Source: Apostichopus japonicus (lineage: Eukaryota; Echinodermata; Holothuroidea; Aspidochirotida; Stichopodidae). From it: 64,000 nt of DNA. Where the stretch lies: contig NC_092568.1 in assembly GCF_037975245.1 (NCBI RefSeq), forward strand, positions 4,661,001-4,725,000, in the 5' to 3' direction. The notes under the pieces were generated by a model, which was not told the origin of the DNA, ran no database searches, and was given only the letters and a program-made list of their open reading frames with translations. Position 1 is the stretch's first letter. The number at the start of each line of letters is the position of its first letter. The position numbers were made by a program, and so were the translations under genes. Below, piece by piece: positions 34,701 through 45,261 of this stretch.

Positions 34701-37157
34701 AGGGGGCAAAGAGTTCGAGTGTGGGGGGGGGGGGGGGGTTGCACGCGACTGGTTCAGTCATTTAAGGTACTTTTGCAGTACGCCCCGTTCCCAAACACTT
34801 GGATAATGGTAACGTTACTGGTATGTTTCTTTACCAAAATTGAACAGTTTTTTCCTGAGTTCCGTCCTCTAATTTGTCGAAGGGATAGTCCAACTAAAAA
34901 TATGAACTTGATGTATTGTAGCGAAAGTCAATCGCGTAGCCAGGATTTCATCTTAGGGGGTGGGGCGGATTCAATTGATTGACCTGTCAAAGAAAACGCT
35001 GCGCGCTATATCTGAGTGGGGTCCAGGGGCCCGCTATAGAGCCCCTATACAATATGGTGGACTTTAGAGGCTTCAGGGCTTTCAAATTTGATACAATCAC
35101 TAGAGACTTTAGCCATGTAAAATTGTATTCAAATGTTAAAAAAGTAGGTAATTTCTCGCTCAAAATAGCAGCTGATTCTAGGATGGTCTGGTCTAATCCA
35201 TGACACTGTGGCAGTAGCCAGTAAAACAAAACAAACAGTACGATGGGGTCAAGGTTTGATATCAGTTTGATGTTTACAGCCTAAAGCAGGGTTGCAATTT
35301 TTCCTGTAACACGACCGGTCAAAATTTAAAGAATAAAGCTGGCCAAATCGAGTGAATAAAGGCCCAAAACTGCACTGTTGTTCGATTTCTGCTCCTGTAT
35401 ACGTAACCATACAATTTGTTAATTTGCATTCCTTTTCTATAGGGTTACTCTGTGTAGGCTACCTACAACGATAGTTTAAACATACTGCTATGCCTTTGAA
35501 ATCTATTTTTAGTCATAAATGGGAATGAGATGTTCCATATTCTACACTTCTGAAACTTTGTGTGAGATCTCTCTACGTTCTTATCCAAATTCTATCCTGC
35601 TTTTGGTCCCTTTTTTTCCCTCTCTCTCTCTCTCTATTTTCACGTTTTCTTTCTCTTTCCACTTCCACCGACCTCCCCCTCTCTCTTGCTTTTCTCTCAT
35701 TCGGGGGTGGGTGGGGGTGGGGCAAAGTCACTATACCCTTAGCTGATAACCCTATGTGCTCTGTTCTTATACTGTTTGCAGTACATAAAGGTATCGGTCA
35801 CACTTTGTTCACCAAATCCTTTGTGTATTTTCCTTATAATTGGACGATTCATGTTTTTCAGTAAAATTTCTTAATTACCGAATCTAATTTAGAATTTAAA
35901 ATAAACTTAAAAAGTCAAAAATGCTATTGCAAGGGGATTTGACAATTGGGTTCACCTTTTTCGTACTCATTTTGGTCTGCACTATTCTTTCAACAGTACT
36001 GTTTAAGCAAATTCTTTGTCTATGATTTACTATAATTATGATTTAAATAAATTTTTATATGAAGCTTCATCGACTTAGGCTTCATTCACTCAGCCTTTGC
36101 CCAGGGCCATAGTCCATCGGTTTTATGACATTAATCGGCTTAACTGTATCGTCGTTGGAAAAAAAAATATTTCGGTTAAGCCTCTTCAAACGACCGATCA
36201 GTCTGTATGAGTTCACATGTGCGATGTTGAAATTAAGTAATATATCATACTGCAGCTTCCAAGTAACAATATCAGATAAACTTCGGACGGTCGATATAAA
36301 CGAGGGAATAAACTAATATACATACACATGATATTACAAACATGGTGGCTGGTTATCTCGTTGGGTAGAGTGTGGCGAGGGGAGGTGGATGGCAGAAATT
36401 AAAATGAAAGGATAATATTTAGGTTGAGACCTAATTTGCTGGTATTAATTTAAGAATTCCCATCAATTACGGATTAGCGTCAACCTCGAAATGATTGAAC
36501 TAAGTCTTGAAATGCGTTTTGTAACTTTAGTCCAATATTTCTTGTTGCCCACCAATGTCATTTGGAGGCAAGTGGGGGGGGGACAAGACAATGGACTGGG
36601 GACCCAGCCCCTCACCCCTGCTGGTAACGCCACTTGCATTTACGCTGACGGCAAACTACAATAATAGAGGCACAAAAATTGTAAAATATGTTGCTACGAA
36701 GATGGTTGCAACACTGTTCATGTTTCGAGGGGTTCGGGCTATCCCCTCTCCCACTCTCGGACTTCGGTCAGCGAATGCACAGACCTACACATATATGGAA
36801 ATTTATGAGCAACGTACTTAAATCATCGTCTCAATATATGTATACCCTTAATGTACCACGTGACTATAGCATCCGGAATAGTGTTAACAGTCGAGTGCAC
36901 CCCTCCCTCACCCCATCCCCTCCAGCATGATGTGACAATAATATTTTTGTCGTAAATAACGAGACAAGTAAATTTTGATCTCTTTCAGCTTGATAAATTT
37001 CAACTAAATTAAGAAAATGTGTTTAGCTCTATATTCAGTTACACGTTGTATTTACAGCCATCCATGGAAGGCTATGTAACCCTTGTCATATTCAATCAGT
37101 TTGCAGCCCTATTTTGTTTGTTTAGATTGTAGAAACGGAGTCCGAAGAGGAAAATGA
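10729..37157 (+). CDS. IgSF transmembrane receptor, three Ig-like domains, copy 1 (6 exons)
   Basis: Model: exons 10729-10795, 30242-30307, 30938-31234, 31694-32563, 34433-34631 and 37133-37157, about 507 aa. Introns 1-4 are all phase 1, the rule for Ig-domain exons, and every junction keeps the frame. A signal peptide spans exons 1-2 (RRLFTR then DRCVFWLCITLHLLLSVV). Ig1 is exon 3. Exon 4 encodes Ig2, a linker and Ig3. Exon 5 encodes a Ser/Thr/Pro stalk and a transmembrane helix. NXS/T sites include NLT, NAS, NDT and NSS. It looks like a single-pass cell-surface recognition protein; ligand unknown. The last exon is less certain because another frame there encodes an acidic tail. Intron 1 is about 19.4 kb because it carries the 15-kb transposon in antisense. 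Confidence 0.7.
11557..11577 (+). repeat. Left terminal inverted repeat of 15-kb transposon
   Basis: Begins CACTGTAAAAACTAAAAGGG. It matches the inverted right end except at positions 5, 12 and 17. The preceding TA (11555-11556) is the target duplication. Confidence 0.9.
11650..12345 (+). repeat. 77-bp subterminal tandem array, about nine units
   Basis: The landmark GCAGGATTTACATTTACCC recurs at 11683, 11760, 11838, 11914, 11991, 12068, 12145 and 12222, with a degenerate ninth near 12299, so the period is 76-78 bp. Each unit carries two TTTACCC motifs about 35 bp apart; I count about 18 in the left end, including the two nearest the terminus. In CACTA transposons subterminal repeats are where the element's own DNA-binding protein assembles, so these are candidate binding sites for the encoded C2H2 fingers. 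The end opposite has few such motifs. Confidence 0.9.
12346..14531. other. Non-coding left interior of the 15-kb transposon
   Basis: AT-rich, with no supported coding exon on either strand. It lies downstream of the transposase stop codon and probably includes its 3' UTR. A minus-strand AATAAA can be read near 13720. Confidence 0.5.
14532..14816 (-). CDS. Transposase terminal exon
   Basis: Acceptor TTGATAG|GTTAGC, then 94 codons and TGA. It reads SSDVEINTPVITYTGDPLDP and later ATYYVFNIQYNGKVKGTLTF, a pattern seen near the C-terminus of SAMD3-like proteins (family knowledge). Phase 0. Confidence 0.85.
   Translation of the reverse strand, partial: VSSDVEINTPVITYTGDPLDPSNITIIAENEKCSTAASFPEAVLILLATYYVFNIQYNGKVKGTLTFLQNVLLQCKDKGKLPQKIISLIAKLQA
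14532..23931 (-). CDS. Transposase gene: C2H2 fingers + CACTA-type DDE core + SAMD3-like C-terminus
   Basis: Coding exons: 23931-~23650 (two C2H2 fingers), ~23650-21435 (DDE core), 21313-21084, 20443-20335, 19681-19514, 18488-18395, 17470-17126, 16451-16271, 15745-15660 and 14816-14532, about 1,330 aa in total. From the end of the core exon onward all nine junctions fit in phase with GT/AG sites. The core shows the CACTA pattern: DDF..NPL (like DGFNPFG), MDNLAAHQLGGF..CRFC, DPAHDLLKGLVPEL and MRFEAKHAYFK, giving a candidate DDE triad. It should bind and cut the element's own ends in the nucleus. The C-terminal half resembles animal proteins annotated SAMD3-like (from memory). Two frame breaks exist: a junction near 23650 and a 10-A run at 21588-21597. 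Confidence 0.85.
15660..15745 (-). CDS. Transposase exon (DATWTAALWILPGFLKED)
   Basis: Acceptor CTGCTACAG and donor GATGAT|GTAAGC. Encodes TAALWILPGFLKEDRNFLFI. Enters in phase 1 and leaves in phase 0, matching both neighbours. Confidence 0.85.
16271..16451 (-). CDS. Transposase exon (IIEDFSAIISWD...)
   Basis: Acceptor AATTCATAG and donor AGGG|GTAAGT. Encodes IIEDFSAIISWDAVSEMFYK and GTLRFLVEYNNFIQQLTEK. It enters in phase 0 and leaves in phase 1. Confidence 0.85.
17126..17470 (-). CDS. Transposase exon with basic linker
   Basis: Acceptor TTTTGTAG and donor AACAG|GTAAT; 115 codons in phase 0. Begins DALKNALKDKFRNERRHM. It contains a KKRK cluster that could serve as a nuclear localisation signal, an acidic/basic Lys-Glu-rich stretch likely to be helical, and ends PPIAEIRGKFPTLFCAEQ, a SAMD3-like signature. 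Confidence 0.88.
18395..18488 (-). CDS. Transposase exon (YPTTDQYNTAAKAVIK...)
   Basis: Acceptor TTTTTTGTAG and donor CTTAT|GTAAGT. Encodes YPTTDQYNTAAKAVIKSFPN through LPFCEPY. It enters in phase 2 and leaves in phase 0, joining the flanking exons exactly. Confidence 0.85.
19514..19681 (-). CDS. Transposase exon (FLPWPHKFELHQDDVRRD...)
   Basis: Acceptor GCTTGATAG and donor TACTGT|GTAAGT. Encodes FLPWPHKFELHQDDVRRDIL and VSNRIKSAVIQATFDKMCLF. Phase 2 on both sides. Confidence 0.85.
20335..20443 (-). CDS. Transposase exon, Ser-rich linker
   Basis: Acceptor TTTCCTTTGTCAG and donor GACAG|GTAAGA. Encodes LSASSFTSSSSSDDTVILAG, a low-complexity linker between the DDE core and the C-terminal region. 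It enters in phase 1 and leaves in phase 2. Confidence 0.8.
21084..21313 (-). CDS. Transposase exon (FRLQVFDKDFDDWVDIDG...)
   Basis: Acceptor TGTCTTCAG and donor GATGAAG|GTAAGT. Encodes KFRLQVFDKDFDDWVDI, reminiscent of a ubiquitin-like/PB1-type strand pattern at the start of SAMD3-like proteins, then an acidic stretch (DIEEEQMED). It enters in phase 2 and leaves in phase 1. Confidence 0.85.
21435..23657 (-). CDS. Transposase main exon, CACTA-type DDE core
   Basis: A 700-codon open frame runs from about 23657 to 21546. Numbering from the TTG at 23648, candidate catalytic residues are D213/D214 (YYDDFGVVNPL), D308 (SMDNLAAHQLGGF, followed by CRFC) and E562 (MRFEAKHAYFK); DPAHDLLKGLVPEL is at 395-408. 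The true C-terminal part (YSQHFHSYVL, FAYEDFACHLPL) lies in the next frame and ends at donor ACTTAA|GTACTT (21435), whose phase 2 fits the following exon. The shift falls in ten consecutive A (21588-21597 on the + strand). A run of nine would keep one frame, so a slippage mutation or a sequencing error is likely. Confidence 0.9.
23650..23936 (-). CDS. Transposase N-terminal exon, two C2H2 zinc fingers
   Basis: Acceptor GTTAGATTAG|GCC precedes ATGGCATCC (ATG at 23931), the start I prefer over an in-frame ATG at 24018 that would lie in the intron. Finger 1 is CSICNTF..HHIRFSH and finger 2 is CGIDGCERKYRVFSTFYSHL with RKFH. The frame runs to a stop at 23632 while the transposase frame is open from 23657, so the two overlap by about 26 nt. 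Either a single indel or a very short intron (about 49 nt, GTCTAG to TTGCAG) separates them. Confidence 0.8.
24280..24500 (-). promoter_or_regulatory. 5' UTR exon and CpG-rich promoter candidate of the transposase gene
   Basis: A consensus donor CACAAGT|GTAAGTTG ends at 24280 on the minus strand and would pair with the acceptor at 23937, removing a 343-bp 5' UTR intron. Upstream, 24315-24500 is richer in CpG (GCGGCCG, GGCGAAGCGC, CGCCAAGCGC) than the surrounding AT-rich DNA, as expected near a transcription start. Confidence 0.45.
24729..24935 (+). pseudogene. Possible non-LTR retrotransposon ORF2 C-terminal scrap
   Basis: The reading EEAINLAQDRDTWRRLITEH ends in a stop and resembles the AxDRxxWR phrase at the C-terminus of LINE ORF2 proteins. 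No reverse transcriptase precedes it. The resemblance is short and could be chance. Confidence 0.35.
24936..26150. other. Non-coding right interior of the 15-kb transposon
   Basis: No coding region supported. Contains a G run at 25359-25372. Upstream flank of the transposase gene. Confidence 0.5.
26160..26604. repeat. Right subterminal region of the 15-kb transposon
   Basis: Scattered GGGTAAA / TTTACCC-type motifs (GTGGGTAAAATTACCC near 26287, GTAAATTTACCC near 26405, ACTACCCGT near 26602) and GTGT/ACAC words recall the left end. They are far fewer and not in tandem. Confidence 0.5.
26605..26625 (-). repeat. Right terminal inverted repeat of 15-kb transposon
   Basis: ACCCGTTTATTTTTTAGAGTG, the inverted partner of the left end with three differences. 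The next bases TACGG carry the target duplication TA, and the sequence then aligns with 52647 onward in unit 2. Confidence 0.9.
26750..29090 (+). repeat. Internal duplicate segments within intron 1
   Basis: About 500 bp around 26755-27300 is repeated, diverged, around 28455-29090. Both carry AGTCCAT..TTTATGCAAAGG, GATCACGTGAAATTTGGCGG, ATTCTGCCTATCAAAATGAC and a GACTGAAACC..AAACCCATGCCTA module. This is non-coding intronic DNA, probably an older dispersed repeat. Confidence 0.65.
29050..29470 (+). repeat. 70-bp minisatellite, six units
   Basis: ACTGAAACCT begins units at 29051, 29121, 29194, 29264, 29334 and 29404. Each unit contains AAACCCATGCCTAATATCAG and CTCTGCGTGTCTACAGTGCA. Unit 2 of the segmental duplication has only one copy at this position (55229-55290), so the array expanded or contracted after the duplication. 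Confidence 0.9.
30242..30307 (+). CDS. Ig receptor copy 1, exon 2 (signal peptide hydrophobic core)
   Basis: Acceptor TTTTGTCCTTTCAG and donor ACATTAG|GTAAGC. 66 nt, phase 1 on both sides. Encodes DRCVFWLCITLHLLLSVVPN, a signal-peptide h-region. The reading stays open upstream to 30145, so an initiation at 30184 without exon 1 is an alternative. Confidence 0.65.
   Translation: MVVCFGFVSLCICCYQLCRIH
30938..31234 (+). CDS. Ig receptor copy 1, exon 3 (Ig domain 1)
   Basis: Acceptor TATTTATCAG and donor GTTGTAG|GTAAGT. 297 nt, phase 1-1. B-strand GIINCSL, C-strand IYWYF, E-strand GSLIFSNV, F-strand DEGRYRV: the usual YxC cysteine is Val. I see no nucleotide difference from the unit 2 exon (56771-57067). 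The frame is open upstream to an ATG at 30772, which would encode a strongly hydrophobic alternative N-terminus. Confidence 0.85.
31694..32563 (+). CDS. Ig receptor copy 1, exon 4 (Ig domains 2 and 3)
   Basis: Acceptor CCCGCGATAG|ATGG keeps phase 1 from exon 3; the more obvious CACAG site 16 bp upstream would put the reading out of frame. Ig2: ELKLTCTMSGR, LTWYNDT, NLTCIPSG. Then a linker of about 100 residues without a clear tryptophan. Ig3: TTLTCVVNNTRPAAEILWKI and a Cys-rich YPQCLMCLVTL. Donor CTGAATG|GTAAGA. The patch 32080-32217 differs strongly from copy 2. Confidence 0.85.
32564..34432. other. Intron 4 of Ig receptor copy 1
   Basis: No further exon supported. Open frames on either strand here are also present in unit 2 at the same offset but have no coding character. 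Confidence 0.5.
34433..34631 (+). CDS. Ig receptor copy 1, exon 5 (stalk and transmembrane helix)
   Basis: Acceptor TTATTTCCAG, donor AAGGAG|GTAAGG. Encodes a Ser/Thr/Pro-rich stalk (VPFTIPVPSQSPSTSPNE), a CGC motif, then about 23 hydrophobic residues (WIVISLLVISFIIILIGVIA) and the basic stop-transfer ISR. It enters in phase 1 and leaves in phase 2. Confidence 0.85.
34930..35065. repeat. Dispersed-repeat-like segment in intron 5
   Basis: GCGTAGCCAGGATTTCATCT, a G-rich block and GGGGTCCAGGGGCCCGC form a phrase like widespread short repeats of marine invertebrates (from memory). Present in both units (60755-60890). A long G run precedes it at 34722-34738; the run is shorter in unit 2. Confidence 0.35.
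35066..37132. other. Intron 5 of Ig receptor copy 1
   Basis: No exon supported. A CT-rich tract lies at 35610-35700; its counterpart in unit 2 is longer. Confidence 0.45.
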
Positions 37158-37197
37158 GATGATTGAAAAAAAAGACACAAGAAACGGAAATTGCTGA
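37133..37197 (+). CDS. Ig receptor copy 1, candidate cytoplasmic-tail exon
   Basis: Acceptor TTTAGATTGTAG|AAACGGAG. Joined directly to exon 5 the frame gives a short basic tail (RNGVRRGK) stopping at 37157. A second frame reads an acidic tail (TESEEENEMIEKKDTRNGNC) to 37197 but would need an intervening exon I cannot find. In copy 2 that acidic frame ends differently (KETQETEFTDNKV) because of the length of an A run, so copy 1 may carry a frameshift there. Confidence 0.4.
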
Positions 37198-37519
37198 CAA
37201 TAGAGAGTAACCCTCACTTGGACTTCACTTATTTTAGCCCGTATACATCCCTTACGCGTGACAAATTGTGGGGGAATGGGACAGAGCTTTTTCTAATACG
37301 GATCACCGAGAATACATATATTCATGGACGTGATAAAACCAGCACCCTATGTTATATACTGTTGTGGAAGATTTTAGGAGAGCGTTTAAAGGTAATATTA
37401 CCCGATAAGTTATGACGTATTACCTCCGGTCTAAAACCAGATAATTAGAGAATATTAAAGAAGAAATGATTGAGTCAGATCAGATCACACCCGTTTATAG
37501 ATACTGACTCTACTATGTG

Positions 37520-38295
37520 TTTCACTATGTCAAGGTCGAGTTTACTCCCAAATTCATTCCAAAGGACACGAATGTGTGGCTTAAGAAATTTAAATCGTTG
37601 ATAACATCATCCAAACACTCAACATGACAGAATACAGTAGAATAAAACCTAATGTGAAGGACACTACTAAACAGTAATACTGTTAACAAGGCTATAGTGA
37701 CAATTAAAAAAGATGGGCCAAAAGCAAAACAAATATAGGCTTCAATTCAACAAAGATCTTGACAGATTATAGACAAGAAAGGGACTGGACAGGAGAAAAC
37801 TGAAAAGAAAGGGGAAACAGAAACAAGGAAGGGATGGGTAGAGATGAGTGAAGAAAGAATTAAATTGTAAAAAGAAAGAACACATCAACATGAGATGGAT
37901 CACATTAACGTGTGGAGAGGAATGTGAGTACCTAACAAACATTCAATTTCATCTTAAAAGAGTTTTAGAGAAGAAGAAGAAAGGACTGTCACAAGTTGAG
38001 GCAGTAGTTGTCGAGAAGTAATTTACCATTCCGAGTATTGTAGCAGGTGACTGTAAATACATTTTCTAGTATTTCTGAGTATATTGTAGCAGGTTACTGT
38101 AAATCATTTCTATTACGAGTAGTGATGGAATAATTCAAATGGCTCACAGAACATGCAGTAAGAAAGAATTCTCTGAGCAAATAGCGCTCCTTGTAAAGAC
38201 GACAAGTAGAATAATGACCGGGTTTATAAGTAAATATCTTAATTAATATATTTTGTAGAATTTGAAGTCGTCTTAAGTATGATCCTTTAGCTGTA
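37520..38295 (+). repeat. Repeat R3, unit 1 copy
   Basis: About 780 bp matching 42470-43285 (diverged) and 63395-64000 (the unit 2 counterpart). Landmarks: GTGTGGCTTAAGAAATTTAA, CTTCAATTCAACAAAGATCT and ATTGTAGCAGGT.ACTGTAAA repeats near 38030-38110. No coding capacity seen. Confidence 0.75.
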
Positions 38296-40382
<2,087 letters not shown>

Positions 40383-40407
40383 CCTGTGCACCCTGTTAAC
40401 TGTCCCA

Positions 40408-41341
40408 ATATATCCACCCATGCAGTAGGCTAAACTGTGCCTAATTTACGCTGATTTTATTTTTAAAGTTTAATATATCAGTATCATCATCTTATTGCTC
40501 TCAACCCAAAAAATGACATCTTAGTATCTGTATGTCTTATCTATATCTTCACCAGTTCCTCGAATACATGCATTCATACGAAGATAAAAACAACAACAAT
40601 AACAAAGAAGCACTATTTTCAACGTTATCGTTACCATATTAATTTATGTAAAACATCAATCAATCAACAATTACCAGATGACTACATTTACCTCATCGAT
40701 TTGATAATTCAGTAGCGCCCCCCCCCCCCTCCCACAACATCACATTCAGTAATGTCATACAGAAGCAAATAGTTTTCAATCACTCTTGTGCAGTTGGAAA
40801 TAATATGACAGAAGTGAACAAACCATTTCTTTTCGACCGACTGTAATGATGTAGATATCGGAGTCCTCTTGTATACGTATCGTATGTTATTCTTATGAGA
40901 CGATGACCGATACTAGACCAATACGTGGTAAAAGCTGGGATATCCAATAGTAAATACGGTACATGCTATTACGATGAGATCTTAGTTTAGTTTATTAGTT
41001 TTGCTGATAATGGTAGTAACTAAACATAGATATCTTAGTACCAAATAAGATAACTATAATGCCATATAACAGGGTGGGATTATACTCTGTTCAGTCCCTT
41101 ATATCATCCCTCAAAATCAATTATAAACAAAAACATATTAACAAATTGTTTTCAACATAATACAGTCTTCCGGAACAGTTCGAAAATGTATTTCGCGATA
41201 ACGAACTGAAATTCGTTATAGCGGATTTTAAACTCATATTTACGACTTCCAAACCCGTTGTTGAACAACATTTGTATTATAAAGAGTTTGAATCACGTTA
41301 ACTTACGAGTTTCAAACTCGTTATAACGGAATTAAAACGAG

Positions 41342-41388
<47 letters not shown>

Positions 41389-42486
41389 TTCAAAAGTTCC
41401 CTACTGGGCCAGAGTACGTACACATAATCATTGGAGATAATAAGCAGACACGGCCGGGCTTTGCACCCCCACTCAACACACCCTCCCCCACCCGGCTCAA
41501 CCTTCCCTATTAAGGCAGTTCGCATGATGGAAGTGATCCGTGAACAATGATGCAATATTCTAAAGATCTCTTCTAAAACACATGACCACAATAAAATAAA
41601 GTAATACATAGGAATTACTAACTTACGTTACATGCTGCACCTGGTAAAAAAAGCAATGTTTATGGTGATAACTAATAGATACTTTAGTTTGTTCTATTTT
41701 GCAATATAGCTTAAGATGCATGTAGCAGTTTCCTTAAGAAGGTTAACCACATGTACTTTTGGAAACAAGTTACAACACACACAGACATGAAGCCCTATTA
41801 AACATCAAATATCAAAAAAAGCGAAGGTTTAAAGCATTTCGATTTATAAAATGACATATTGCCATTGATCGATAGTTTCTTAAGGATAGCCATGATCTAT
41901 TTCATTTGCGTTATACAATAAACGTTAACACTAGAAAACCGTGATTTTTAAAATTGTTATCGACTACTTTTATTAATTGATGTTGAGATAGAGCGCCATA
42001 AGACCAAAACGCGGTATACTTATTCAGCTACAACAACACCCGGGGTACGTGAGGCACTGAATTTGCAGTTCGCACCGCTTCGTCAACTTTTGCGGTAGGT
42101 ATGAGCTGTTTTCTTTTACTGGGCATTTGCACTATGCAGGCATAAGAACTGATTTGGATCCAACATCTTTTTCTATAATTTATCTTACTTAAATAACCTT
42201 TGTTTATTTCAAGTGGAAAAGGTTCAGTTTTGACATGCATCTTGCAACTAACAGTTTGTTACTCATGACCATTGGTGTGTCAGGTTTCACACACATTTTT
42301 TTGTACTTGTTGGTATGTCTATAAAATAACAATTTCTAACAAATGTTAAAGAATAACCAAAAATTACATAAAATATTGGGTGAAACTTGTTGCTATTACT
42401 TTTCCTTCTAAAATCACAGAGATCTTTGTACGGTGGATTATAATACTTTTTTCACTGTGGCCTGGTCGAGTTTACGTACAAATTCA
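40408..42486 (+). repeat. Large inverted repeat, left arm
   Basis: Reverse-complementary to 45262-47404 along about 2.1 kb, with moderate divergence and indels. Matching outer phrases: AGTAGGCTA.ACTGTGCCTA. Inner phrase: GCCTGGTCGAGTTTACGT at 42462-42480. It includes a TA tract at 41345-41384 and an antisense copy of dispersed repeat C. The short minus-strand reading at 42028-42240 is partly conserved in the right arm but has no protein match I know. Confidence 0.85.
41345..41384. repeat. (TA)n microsatellite inside left arm
   Basis: About 40 bp of TA. The right arm has no TA tract at the matching place (near 46490). Confidence 0.9.
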
Positions 42487-43285
42487 TTCAATGGAAAAGA
42501 AACGAGGACCAGAATGTGTGGCTTAAGAAATTTAAATAGTGGATAACATTATCAAACACTCAACAGAACAAAAACAAGTAGAAAAATGCAACGTGAAGGA
42601 CACCAGGAAACAGAAATACTGTTAACAAGGCTAGTAATAATTACGAAAGAGCTATGGAAAAGAAGCAAAACAGGCTTCAATTCAACAAAGATCTCGGCAG
42701 ATTATAGACAATAAAGAGACAGGACAGTGGAAGACTGAATAGAGAGGAAAATAAAGGGAAAAGGAAATGAAGACGGGATGAATAGAGATGAGTGAATAAC
42801 GCATCAATGGATAAAGAAAGAACAGATAAACATGAGATGGAACAAATTAACGTGACAGGGATAGAAATGTGAGTCCCTTACCAATAAGCGATTACAAGTT
42901 CTACCTTTAATTTACTGTTAGCAGAGTTTTAAAGAGTTTTAAATGAAGAAATGGGCTACCACAAGGTGAAGCAACAGGTGTCGAGGAGCAATTTTTACCA
43001 GGCTGAGTATTGTAGCGAGTTACTGTAAAAGCAATACTAATACAAGTGGTGATAGAATCACCGGAAATACTCACAGCTGCAGAAACAATATTAGGTAACT
43101 TATTTTTACAATATGTAATATTGAATAAAGTTGCACAGGGTAGTAAGAATGAATTACTCTGATCATGAACAGACTTATCTCCTTTTCAAGGCGACAAGTG
43201 GGATAACGACTGGGTTTGTAAGTAAAGACTTAAATGAGGCTTGAAGTGGTCTTACGTATATGATCCTTTTGTTGTACCATACATT
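42470..43285 (+). repeat. Repeat R3, copy in the inverted-repeat spacer
   Basis: Same block order as 37520-38295 but clearly more diverged. Its start overlaps the inner end of the left arm, so R3 and the arm sequence were once contiguous. Confidence 0.7.
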
Positions 43286-45261
43286 TCAAATGCGTACCTT
43301 AGCTTAGAGTAATTAAACGAAAAGAAATTTGAATAATTACTAGTTTTGATACATATATATATGATGGTCACTGTGAAGAATTAACCACAGGTGAAGGGTA
43401 ATCTCATTCCTTTCATTGTTGTTGTTCAAGTGTCTTTTCTCTTGATGTAAAAATCTAAATGACATACAATAATCACGACCAAAATTAAAGTATACTAAAT
43501 TACCGAGCTAGTGTATTGATTCCTTGCAAAGGCTGAATGAATCTATGCGATGGTGATTTCGTGTCTGTGGGCTTAATTAATACCATTAATGAACAAAATG
43601 ACGATTTAGACCTACAAGATTACTATCGGTTAGTGTTTTGTTATAATGGGATTTATTATTCCACTTAAAGCGTTATAACCAAAACGATAGATCTGAACAG
43701 GTGTTAACCATGATATATTCACAGGAACGCAGAAGGGTTGTGTACCTGTGAGCTTATGTAGTGCTATAACAAGTTTATTACCTCTAGCAGTGATCAAGTT
43801 CTTGTTAATATATTGCACGTTATGAAACGATGTCTCTTATTTGTGTATTACTTGTGTTCATCTCTGCAGGAAAAGCGCCCACGAAATGTTGGAAAAGCAA
43901 TAAATGCTGACCTATAAATAGATATAAACAATCAAACCCCTGACCATGCATTATTGACCCTGTTAATATGTTTTACAATTTCAAAAAAATTGCAACCTAC
44001 ACACAGTCATGGAATACAGTGTTATTTATCAACAATACAATATATTGGTAGAAACAACACTTAAGATCTTTACACTTATGAAAAAAATTATACAAGACAC
44101 TGGGTATTGTAAAGAACATGAGGAAATTTTACATGATAAAAATGCAACAGCAACCCAAATAAATATATTGCTTTATATCAAACACTGTATCAAAGCAAAA
44201 TGAAAAACGTTTTCATCCTGGCTTGAGCCCCCTCCCCCTCCCCCCCCCCACAAATACACACACCCTGCATAAATGGAATCTAAGAACACTCTCTGAATCA
44301 AGTTCTAGAAAATCAACGAAATATTATCAAAATTAATGCAAAATATGTTAAACAAACCCTTGCATAATATGAAGGAGAAATTTTTAAACTGAACGAAACG
44401 GAATAATTATTGTGGGTACGAAACCCATTATAGCCCTCATGCACATAACAACCATGAATCTATGTCTTAGTAATGATTAATCAATGCAAACTTTGTAAAA
44501 ATTGAAAGATAAAACCTTTGAAAGCATGACATTCATCTTACTATTTTATATCCATGCACTAGCTAATTGTTTAGTCACATTTTGTATTCAAGTTCAAGGA
44601 GACCTTATGCAATTCACAGTTTTGACCCATATCTACGGAAGTCTCATATTTTTGTGTCATATAATGTTAAATTGCTGTTTGTGTCATGGTTCTAGATCTC
44701 TCCAGAAGGTCCAACCCCTTAATATACTATGTGAGCACAAAGTTGTATTTCCAAACTTTCAAAATTGGCCAAATTGATAGATATTTCAAACAAAGTTATA
44801 ATGAATACAGTGGAAAAACTTTCTTGGCAGTTATGGCCATCATAGTAAGAGTCCTTCAAAAGTATAATCTCAAGGCATATTGCAATAATACCATTTGAAA
44901 GTAAGTTTCCTTAAAAATACATTTGCCACCTCAAACTGGTGGTGACAATGTGTCCTCCTTTTGTCAGATAAAATGTTATTTTTTTTATCAAAAACAAAAA
45001 TCCACAAATTTAAGGAGACTAACTCCGCTACTACGAATAGTCATGTTCAACTTTGATTAATAATCCAGTCTTGCAACTGTTGAATATTTGCCACTTGGAA
45101 AATGTTTATGCAATGAATTTGTTGAATTTCACAAGAGCAGAATAAATTATCTCTTTTTATATCACAAGGTACATACAGTCACTCTTCCCTTGAGGAATAT
45201 AAGCGTTTATCTGTAATGAAGAAACAACGCTTGCCTTCAAAATAACACTGCATAACATCCC
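43286..45261. other. Spacer of the large inverted repeat
   Basis: No supported gene. A minus-strand reading at 43630-43818 (NKLVIALHKLTGTQPFCVPV) looks protein-like for about 50 residues but has no start, splice or family support. Confidence 0.4.

Larger units (their letters stand above)
26626..38295 (+). repeat. Segmental duplication unit 1, right part
   Basis: It aligns with 52647-64000 over its whole length, through introns and exons of the receptor gene. The distance between copies drifts from about 26,020 to 25,820 and back to about 25,840 as small indels, a repeat-number difference and a replaced block accumulate. Similarity still holds at the window end, so the right edge of unit 2 is not seen. 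Confidence 0.9.
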
